This document shows positions 56,442-64,000 of a stretch of DNA of 64,000 bases, in pieces (the stretch's first letter is position 1; each line of letters opens with the position of its first letter). The stretch covers positions 1,178,001 to 1,242,000 of the forward strand of contig JAGPNK010000004.1 of assembly GCA_020746835.1 (NCBI GenBank), written 5' to 3'. The notes below the pieces were generated by a model. It was not told where the DNA came from. It saw only the letters and a list, made by a program, of their open reading frames with translations, and did not search any database. The position numbers were made by a program, and so were the translations under genes. This DNA comes from Stachybotrys elegans. Lineage: Eukaryota > Ascomycota > Sordariomycetes > Hypocreales > Stachybotryaceae.

Positions 56442-58184
56442 GGTGCACAGCGTAGGCGGAATCGTACCGACGGACGGCGATGACGACGGGGAGAGCGGCA
56501 CGTAAGATGTTCTGGTTTATGGAAATCCTAAGCCAGCGAGTGCCAGTCAATAGACTCTGCAGACAGCAAACAAGGCTTATAGAGAGATCCGGGAGGAGAG
56601 TAGGTCGGAGGAAAGCGGAGCAGTCACGATGTGCGATCTCGCTCGGCGGGCAGGGCGAGTGTTCACGGAGGAGGGGTGGAAGCAATGGAGGGGAGAGCAG
56701 GGCTAGGGCGATGAGGCAGGCTATCGGCAGCAGGAGAGGTCAAGGACGAGGAGGAAGATGAAGGTCAGGCAGCCGGCATGACTGGTTTGAAGGAGGTTCA
56801 AGTTTGGGTGAGCTAGTAGGAATAAGGCAGAGAGAGAATGGAAGTAAGGCATCTGCAAGGTAAGTGGCTGTACATGACGGGACGAGGAAACGGTTGGGTC
56901 GGCTCTTACAAGTCAAGGTACTAGGTAAGGTAGTTAATGCAAGCACGCCTCAGCTGTGTAAGTAAGTAACAAGCAGAAGGTATGTATGTACAGACCCGGT
57001 AGAGGGCACGGCTGTACCTGCCTAAGGTAAAGAGTCGGGTCGGATGAATGAGGTGAGTGTACCTCGAGGCTACTTTGCTGCATCTGCCTGGACCGCAAAC
57101 CCCCAAGGCCTCTGTCCAGGCCGCCCTAGGTCACTCCTTGGTTCCTCCTCTAGGATCTGCCTGGGCAATCTAGGATGGAGAAGCAAGCCAAACGAGTCAC
57201 TCCTACATCATCGCGTGACAGGTCCAAGACGGTCCATGACCAGGCCTACGGTGAGGGTACCTGCGCCGTGATAGGCCATGCCGCACTATCAAGGCCATGG
57301 GGCTTATCAAGCTCAGGTATCGGTGCACAAGCCGCCCCGCATCCGTGGCCCACCTGCAGGGCACCTCCCAAGTACTTGCTCCGTACCGGCTCCCCCCAGC
57401 AATCCCCAGCAAGACATGGCCGCCAGCGAGGCAGGCAAGACAAGTTACTTACTTTCCGCTGCACATGAACGAGCGACAAATTTGGGGGGGTTTTGTTTTG
57501 TGCTATGTGTTCCCCAGGATACGATGCATAGCTGCCCCGTGAAAAGAGCCAGCGACGTCTCGGCCCTTGAGTGCCTCTGTTGTTACAGGTGCAAGGAACC
57601 TCTTACTGCAGGTCCCTCGGCAGTCTGCACAAGGCCCAACAGGCCTCCACTTTCTTCCCTGCCCGCTGTTTTAGGGGACTCAGAGGCTTTGTTGGCCTCC
57701 ATGGCCCCCTGGTCCGAGCAGCCTATCGGAGCGCTTGACCGCGCCTTGTTTGCCTGCAGGCACCGCCAGACATTGTACACAGTATGTACATGGCTTGCTC
57801 TTGCTGCCAGCCACATACCCTGGACCAGCCGCCCTTGACTATATCCTTGACGTCACGTGGATCGACGTATGGCTACTTAGCCTCAGCGCCTCTTACCCTT
57901 TTCAGCCTGTCTCTTCTTGAGCCCCATCACATGACTAAGCTGCTCTCTAGCAAGGTACCAGCTAGGCTGCGCTGGAGACGACGACGACACTTGACTGGTG
58001 CTAGAGCTCCAGAACCGCCGCTTCGTTATACCACAACATCTTCTTCCACCACCTTGCCGCCGCCTCCACGACCTCCTTATTCTTCTACGGGCCCGGCTCC
58101 TTCGCTCGCGGCGTTTTACATCTACCTTTGAAATAATCACGTCCTCCCAGAAGCTGCAGTTCCGCGTCACAGCGCCCCGGCACA
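56442..58184. other. Divergent intergenic region, 132-residue gene / RPT3
   Basis: About 1.7 kb with both promoters. Short TAGGTA/GGTACC-type motifs recur (about 56918-56935, 57256, 57954). The 130 nt before RPT3 are CT-rich leader. No supported gene. Confidence 0.5.
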
Positions 58185-59620
58185 ATGGGTGACATCGCTC
58201 TAGAAAACCCGTCGAACCACATCCCCCCCCATACCAAGGCCGCCCCGTCCGTCATTCCCACCATCGACAGCTTCGAGGGCATTCCTATGGACGGCAGCGA
58301 CGAATATGCTTCTCTCAAGAAGCTGCAGAGGCAATTAGAGTATGCGTCGCCCCCGCGCCACCAACGCAGACCGGCTACTGACTCGCCGCCACAGATACAT
58401 CCAGCTGCAAGAAGAATATATCAAGGATGAGCAGAGGTGCGGGCTCCTCTACGAAGCGACGTTGCTGTTATGGTTTTAGACTGACCCGGCATCAGGAGTT
58501 TGAAGCGTGAGCTGGTGCGTGCTCAAGAAGAGATCAAGCGAATTCAGAGTGTACCTCTGGTTATTGGACAGTTCATGGAAGCTATTGACCAGAAGTAAGT
58601 CATTGCTCAATGGAATTGCGCGATTGTCACTCACGTGGCCTCTCTCCCAGCACCGGAATCGTTCAATCCAGCACTGGCAGCAACTATGTCGTCCGAATCC
58701 TTTCCACACTCGACCGCGAGAAGCTCAAGGCCTCCTCTTCCGTCGCTCTCCACAGACACTCCAACGCCCTCGTCGACATCCTCCCCCCCGAGGCCGACTC
58801 CTCCATCGCCATGCTCGGCGCCGACGAGAAGCCCGACGTCACCTACGCCGATGTTGGTGGCCTGGATATGCAGAAGCAGGAGATACGCGAGGCTGTCGAG
58901 CTTCCCTTGACGCATTTTGACCTCTACAAGCAGATCGGTATTGACCCGCCTCGCGGCGTCCTTCTCTACGGACCCCCTGGTACTGGCAAGACTATGCTTG
59001 TCAAGGCCGTGGCCAACTCGACCACGGCAAACTTCATTCGTGTTGTCGGCTCCGAGTTCGTCCAGAAGTACCTCGGAGAAGGTCCTCGCATGGTTCGCGA
59101 TGTTTTCCGCATGGCCCGCGAGAACTCCCCCGCCATCATCTTTATCGACGAGATTGATGCTATTGCCACCAAGCGATTCGATGCTCAGACCGGCGCTGAC
59201 CGAGAGGTTCAGCGTATCTTGCTCGAGCTTCTTAACCAGATGGATGGGTTTGACCAGACCTCCAACGTCAAGGTCATCATGGCCACCAACCGTGCCGACA
59301 CTCTCGACCCCGCCCTGCTGCGTCCCGGTCGTCTCGACCGAAAGATCGAGTTCCCCTCCCTCCGCGATCGCCGCGAACGCCGCCTCATCTTCTCCACCAT
59401 CGCCAGCAAGATGAGTCTTGCCCCCGAGGTCGACCTGGACAGTCTTATTGTCCGCAATGACCCCCTTTCCGGAGCTGTCATCGCCGCTATCATGCAGGAG
59501 GCAGGTCTGCGTGCCGTCCGAAAGAACAGGTACAACATTATCCAGAGCGACCTCGAGGATGCCTACTCGAGCCAGGTCAAGGGCAGCAGCGACGACAACA
59601 AGTTCGACTTCTACAAATAA
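58185..59620 (+). CDS. RPT3: 26S proteasome ATPase Rpt3
   Basis: AAA+ ATPase of the base of the 19S regulatory particle; unfolds substrates and opens the 20S gate. Four exons, 58185-58339, 58395-58436, 58496-58594 and 58651-59620, give 421 residues. An N-terminal coiled coil (about 40-90) leads into the OB ring, then the ATPase domain with Walker A GPPGTGKT at 206-213, the pore-loop KYLG near 238-241, Walker B IIFIDEID ending at 268, and the arginine-finger region LRPGRLDRK. The C-terminus FDFYK contains the HbYX gate-opening motif found on Rpt3. Intron positions within the coiled coil are typical for moulds. Very secure. Confidence 0.97.
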
Positions 59621-60865
59621 ATACAACCCCCCCGACGGGGTTCGGAGCTGCCTGAGGGTTGGAGACATGTACATGTACTGGGAAGGTCAAGCGTTGTGGC
59701 TGGGCCTCGCGGTTTGGGGTTTTACGTCTCTGGGCAAAACGTGGTTGATTTATGGTGGTTTGAAACATGGGCGTGGGCAGCGGAAAGAAGAAGGGAAAAG
59801 CGACCACTACATGGCTCTGGCGGGGGAGGGCGGGCTCTCGTGTCTATTGGTAGTACAGAGGCTGTAGTCCCGGCAGAGAGGTTCATCATTACACCCTTCC
59901 CAAGCCTTGGTTGCTACGCATGGCCTACGCGAGCATCGTCTTTTGGGCTGCGAACCGTGCGGCTCTGTTTGTGAGTCAAAGTAGTACCAGCGTAGCAGCT
60001 CGCAGCCAGATAATCATATCTGAGGTAGTACCTATGGTAGCGCCCTGCCAAACAACTTTATCCATGCTGCAGACTTGCGTTGGACGTGGTCCAACCACCT
60101 TGTGCTGTGTGCGCCAAGACATCGTTCGTTGCAGTGATCAGAAATTACCATGATTGCTCACATAGACTTGAAAACAAAGCCAAGGGGGTATTGTCACGAA
60201 TAAATATTGATTAATAGTCCTGAAGAAACCCTTTCCTTCTTTTCCCCTTTTCCCGTGTATGGTCCTTTGGTTTCCCGGTCTTGCCAAACAAGTGATCCTC
60301 CAATTTCTTATCCATCATTTTTGGTGCGCACGCAGGTCTATTAATCCGCCGTACTCCTAGCCCAAAAGCCAAAGAGAAAATAAAGAGAAAATGATCATAA
60401 ATATCATCATCGTGGAGTGCTGGCAACAGAAAGAAAGAAGAGGAATAACAAACGCCGAATAAGAATACTCGCCAAGGCGAATCCATAAACCAGGGATGAA
60501 CAGAACAGTCTTCTTGCATAGACAAAGTTGTTGGGTCGACCGTCAGGACAATCATCGCGGTCTGCAACGTTAACATTATAGCTTGTCGGCGTTTCCACTG
60601 GCTGTTGCACCCTCCCACAACCTGAACTGAACGCCTGCGCTATGCCGAAAGCCGATGCTGAATGAATGCCAAAGCTGTGAAATGTTCATGTCGAGGATGA
60701 AGCCACTCGCAGCCAGGGTTTTGGTGCACGATAAGGGAGGAGTAGCCCATCAAACTCGGAGCAATATTTCAACAGGTCCAAGAATGCCCCCGTATGGAAG
60801 CTGTCTCGGCGTGGGGGCCACCATCCCACGAAACGTATGTACAATCATGGCGACCATAGCCATTA
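59621..60865. other. Convergent spacer RPT3 / LST7
   Basis: About 1.25 kb with the 3' ends of both genes. A 135-residue frame at 60211-60618 minus lacks an ATG at its start and is not supported. An AT-rich patch lies around 60185-60215. Confidence 0.45.
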
Positions 60866-62290
60866 TCAAGAGTTGATCGTGACGCCGACTTCAAAGAGGA
60901 GGTGCACGAATCTCTTATGTAGCTCAATAAAGAAGTCGGGCTGCCCAACGAGCTCTGCAAGCCCGCGAGCTTTGGGCGCGGAAGCGCCAGCCGCGCCTCC
61001 CATGCGCCTGGTAAAGCCGCTGCCGCCGGTCAGAAAGCTGCTGCCACTTCGATCTGTTGCGGCTACATCAAAGGCCGACTGTTGTGGTTTAGAGTATCCC
61101 GAACTACTGTGTAGAGAAGTCAGGGGCGAGGCTGCAGCTGCACGATCAGCCTCTGCCTCAACCAGTTGCTGGATCCAATTCGCCAGGTCGCGGAAGGCGG
61201 CCGAGACAACCGCAAATGTCTTCATGGCCAGGCGCTCCTTGTGGGTGCTCAAGGCCAGGAAAGCATACACGCGTTTGTGGCCACGAGCATGAACATCGGG
61301 GATACGGAAGATGTATGCCGTGGTATAGCCTGCCAACGCGTCGCCGAAGAAGATGGGGCCGCCTGTCACAGCAGATCCGGCGCTCTGTGTAGTAACGAAA
61401 GATGGCGGAGAGGTGGTGAGAGGAGAAGTTGTCGGCGATGTCGTCGCTGGGGCGCGTGGAAGCGTCTCAAACGAGAGAGCCCGGAGACAAGATGCCCGAA
61501 GGAGAGAGAAGGAGTTCGGGACTACTGGCTCATGGGTAGAGGTGTAGTCTACGTAGTGAATGTGAAAAGGCGGGTGCTCGGACGAGGTTGAGTTGCTCGA
61601 GATGGAGCGATCGCGAGAGCTTATAGACGACTCGACTCTTCTATTTCGTGGACGTCGTGGGCCGTCGTGCTCACTGTCGGTATCACTGGATGTTTGCGAC
61701 GCAGGAGGCGAAGCCTGGCCACCATAACCAAAAACCCTCTCGGCAGGAGCACGAGTCCGCAAGGTCGGACCGCGAGTGCTGTTGGTCTGAGTATCGACGC
61801 TGCCTGCGGAGCCGGACTGAAGCTTGGGCAGAGTCATAGCACAGTTGTCGCATGGACCTTGCTTTTTGGTTACCGTTTCGTCGTAGGTACGTCGGTAGCT
61901 CGAATCTCGCCGGGGCTGTTGAAACATGGGCCTTGGGCTATCCGGAGGTGTCTCAAGAGGCACGGGCGGCATGACTGGGGCAACGCCAGGGGCGCGCAGC
62001 AAGCTTGGGCGGGGACCATGGCTAAGGTCATCGGGATCCGAAGCAGACACGGAATGAGCGAAACTCAGGTCGCGTAGACCCTCGGTGATGGCGACGGGCG
62101 ACTGAGGCTGTGATCGGGGAGGGGCGGCAGTGGCACGCCGTCGGCCATCAATAACGGAGGTTTCGTCGAAGCATGTGGAGCACGATGCCGGCAGGCCCTC
62201 GGTGACCATCAGAGGGGTCGGGCCATGTGTGTCGCAATAATGAGCTAAGCATAGCTGCAGGCCAGTGATTAGCCTAAAAGGCTTACCCAT
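60866..62290 (-). CDS. LST7: Folliculin-like protein Lst7
   Basis: Fungal folliculin homologue; in yeast the Lst4-Lst7 complex acts as a GTPase-activating protein for the Rag-family GTPase Gtr2 in TORC1 amino-acid signalling at the vacuole. Single exon of 474 residues. The N-terminal longin part begins LCLAHYCDTHGPTPLMVTEGLP, followed by CSTC and, about 110 residues on, CDNC, a pair of CxxC motifs that could bind zinc. A long Ser/Pro/Arg-rich insert (about 50-240) separates this from the second conserved block GYTTAYIFRIPDVHARGHKRVYAFLALS and the helix KTFAVVSAAFRDLANWIQQLVEAE. The C-terminal DENN part of animal folliculin is absent, as in other fungi. The ATG at 62290 was used; an acceptor-like TGCAG with a GCTAATC branch motif right before CTATGC leaves a different first exon possible, but no in-frame upstream exon was found. 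Confidence 0.88.
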   Translation of the reverse strand: MGKPFRLITGLQLCLAHYCDTHGPTPLMVTEGLPASCSTCFDETSVIDGRRRATAAPPRSQPQSPVAITEGLRDLSFAHSVSASDPDDLSHGPRPSLLRAPGVAPVMPPVPLETPPDSPRPMFQQPRRDSSYRRTYDETVTKKQGPCDNCAMTLPKLQSGSAGSVDTQTNSTRGPTLRTRAPAERVFGYGGQASPPASQTSSDTDSEHDGPRRPRNRRVESSISSRDRSISSNSTSSEHPPFHIHYVDYTSTHEPVVPNSFSLLRASCLRALSFETLPRAPATTSPTTSPLTTSPPSFVTTQSAGSAVTGGPIFFGDALAGYTTAYIFRIPDVHARGHKRVYAFLALSTHKERLAMKTFAVVSAAFRDLANWIQQLVEAEADRAAAASPLTSLHSSSGYSKPQQSAFDVAATDRSGSSFLTGGSGFTRRMGGAAGASAPKARGLAELVGQPDFFIELHKRFVHLLFEVGVTINS

Positions 62291-63158
62291 GTTATGAATG
62301 ACAGAGGGGCGACGGTCGGTGGGTTGGTGAAAAGCAAACAGGCAAGTATGAAATCAGAATTCACCAGACATGGCATAACGCAATCTGGAAAAGGATGTGA
62401 TGGGGAGCATGGAGAGGAGGGGGAGGGCAGCGACGAGAACGAAGAAGGGCGCGAGGGTTATCGGCCATGGCTGTGTGCGCGAGGACTATTATAAGCACCG
62501 GGGAAAATGGTTGGTGAAAGCTTATAAAGTTGAGATGGGCAAAGGAAGTGGGAGGCGGTGTGTGTGGGAGAAAGGAGGGTCGCGGCAACGGGAAGGTGCT
62601 CATTGCGAAAGCATCGGGTCAGATCAGGAAAGGCGACGAAAGCGCCCAAGCCAGCCAAGGCGTGGTAGGTTGAGGCAAGGGAGGAGAATGAGGACCAGCA
62701 AAGCAGGCCGGATGAGTTGTGAGTGGGCTGCAGCCAAGACGGGCCAGAAACGGCCACGACCGCGGTGAGGGATGAGTGACGAGGGATGAGGTGAGGATTG
62801 ACAGTAAGCGAGGGCGGATGACGGACAGCAGAGAGACGGGGATGTCGGGATGGCAGTCAACGGCCAGACCGAGAGAGAATTTGGGCGAGAATTGACCATG
62901 GCAAGCAGGGGAGGCGGAAGAAACAAGGCGGAAGAAGCAAAGCGTCATGCAAGCGGTATGCATAGCGCCGGGTAGTGCAATGTATGTAATGTAGCGTAGA
63001 AGTAAAACATGACTTTCAACAACTCACAATGTATGTCATGACGTATCCATGCGCAGCGTATCTTATCGCGAGAGAAGCGGGATCTTTGTTCTGGATGTTT
63101 TCCCTGCTCCCTGCTTGGAGGGGCCGTTTGCGATTGCGAATGCGATAACAGCTGGGGG

Positions 63159-63181
63159 CAGCGACAGCGACAGCGACAGCG
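63159..63181. repeat. (GACAGC)n hexamer
   Basis: Nearly four perfect units; no supported coding frame crosses it. Confidence 0.8.
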
Positions 63182-63345
63182 GTTGTACGAGCGAGGGCCC
63201 CGGTTTCGGATGGCCGGGGGTGTGGGAAGACGACGCAAGGGTTGGCGGGTGGGATCCGGGAAAGACACTCGATACCAGAGACACCAGAAGTAGCGATGTC
63301 TATGCGTGTATGTGTGCGAGTGGGTTCGGCGATGGAGTGGGCGTG

Positions 63346-63374
63346 GTATGGTGTGGTGTGGTGTGGTGTGGTGC
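63346..63374. repeat. (GTGTG)n pentamer array
   Basis: About five units of TGTGG/GTGTG on the plus strand, preceded by a degenerate GTATG unit. Confidence 0.8.
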
Positions 63375-63897
63375 ACTGGGATTGCTGTACGGCACTGGTG
63401 GTGTCGGTATGGTGCGGTTCAGGATGGTGTGGTGCCCGTGGTGGTTGTTAACCTGTGGTGATGTACTTGCAGTAGTATATGGATGGGTGTGGTTGGGCCT
63501 TATGCGTGCCAGTGAGGATGGGCTTTCGATTGGTGAACCGGTCGGGAGGCGCAAGTATGATGTGAACGTCCCAATTGCCTCTTGAGATAAGGTTTCCTAG
63601 TTGGCTGGTCGAGAACAAGCCGTCCCAGATATCGGCGTTGGATGGGTTTTGGTCCCCGTTTTCCAAGACACGATGTTTCGGTGCGTCGGGCGTGTGTGTG
63701 TGGTGGTGCGATGGGCCTTGCTGGGCAGCAGGTGGCTAAGTCCTGGGCGAGATGTCGTACGGCGCTCAATGGGCAGGCTCGGAGAAACAGAAAAAAAGTA
63801 TCTGCGAGACTCGGAGCAGGGTCCGCGAAGACAACAGAGTCTAACAACCTGAGAAAAAGCAAACAAAAGTGCCGGCAGAAGAAAAGAGAGAGGCCCG

Positions 63898-63926
63898 ATA
63901 AATAGAAATAGAAATAGAAATAGAAA
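63898..63926. repeat. (AAATAG)n hexamer
   Basis: Four to five units at the right edge, passing into AAGAGG purine sequence. Confidence 0.8.
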
Positions 63927-64000
63927 GAGGAAGAGGAAGAAAGAAGAGGTGAGGAGGTAAAAGAGAAGGAGGGTCAATCGGAAGGCGGGACGGGACAAAC

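Larger units (their letters stand above)
62291..64000. other. LST7 upstream region to window edge
   Basis: About 1.7 kb with no supported gene. It contains three separate microsatellites (GACAGC, GTGTG and AAATAG units) and a CT-rich character when read on the LST7 strand, as in a long leader or promoter. Confidence 0.45.

Noticed and set aside
58631..59674. 347-residue open frame antisense to RPT3
   Set aside because: Same codon-bias shadow; the Gly/Val/Asp-rich translation has no recognisable domain while the sense strand is an unmistakable ATPase.
60211..60618. 135-residue minus-strand frame with two hydrophobic segments
   Set aside because: Starts with GTG rather than ATG, lies in the convergent 3' spacer, and has no domain.
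62259..62290. Possible 32-nt intron right after the LST7 ATG (GTAAGC...GCTAATC...CAG)
   Set aside because: Too short for a fungal intron and removing it breaks the reading frame into LCLAHYCD; the unspliced frame is intact.
63159..63374. Short repeats that could be mistaken for a CRISPR array
   Set aside because: They are pure microsatellites with no spacers, and the genome is eukaryotic.

Overview
The window is nuclear DNA from a filamentous ascomycete, most likely a Sordariomycete. Reasons: protein-coding genes with short introns (about 45 to 110 nt) that have GTRNGT donors, CTGAC/CTAAC branch points 10 to 25 nt before a YAG acceptor, GC-rich third codon positions, roughly one gene per 3.5 kb, and gene types found in moulds but not budding yeast (2,3-BPG-independent phosphoglycerate mutase, LrgA-LrgB fusion transporter, cytochrome b5-acyl-CoA dehydrogenase fusion, microbial-type PARG). 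I saw no rRNA, no convincing tRNA, no transposon coding remnant, no CRISPR array and no secondary-metabolite cluster. All coordinates of spliced genes below were derived by hand from splice signals, reading frame and family knowledge.

Layout, left to right. 0.4-8.6 kb: a microbial-type PARG gene (+) and SEC24 (-), convergent across a 3.9-kb interval without a recognisable gene. 11.9-19.7 kb: histone H1 (+), a proline-rich 600-residue protein (+), an LrgA/LrgB-like membrane protein (+), and a possible Cys-rich microprotein (-). 22-36 kb: DHH1, cytochrome b5-acyl-CoA dehydrogenase, FEN1/RAD27, a WD40 protein resembling fungal Nup37, and a WSC-domain cell-wall sensor, all on the minus strand. 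36-45 kb: a 4.5-kb gene-poor stretch, iPGM (-), a further gene-poor 2.1 kb, and the vacuolar aspartic protease PEP4 (+). 45.9-54.2 kb: an unrecognised 901-residue nuclear-looking protein (+), a DUF155 mitochondrial protein (MRX10/RMND1 type, -) divergent from SEC14 (+), and the kinetochore subunit MIS14/NSL1 (-). 55.8-62.3 kb: a four-exon 132-residue uncharacterised gene (-), the proteasome ATPase RPT3 (+), and LST7/folliculin-like (-). The remainder is LST7 upstream sequence with microsatellites.

The genes are mostly housekeeping: secretion and lipid traffic (Sec24, Sec14, Lst7), RNA and DNA metabolism (Dhh1, Fen1, H1), proteolysis (Rpt3, Pep4), glycolysis (iPGM), cell-wall sensing (WSC) and mitosis (Mis14). 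They do not form an obvious operon-like functional cluster. Candidates for under-described biology are the four-exon small protein at 55.9-56.4 kb, the two large uncharacterised proteins at 15.4 and 45.9 kb, the Cys-rich reading frame at 19.5 kb, and several retained-intron products that alter protein tails. I found no clear evidence of a wholly new multi-gene system.
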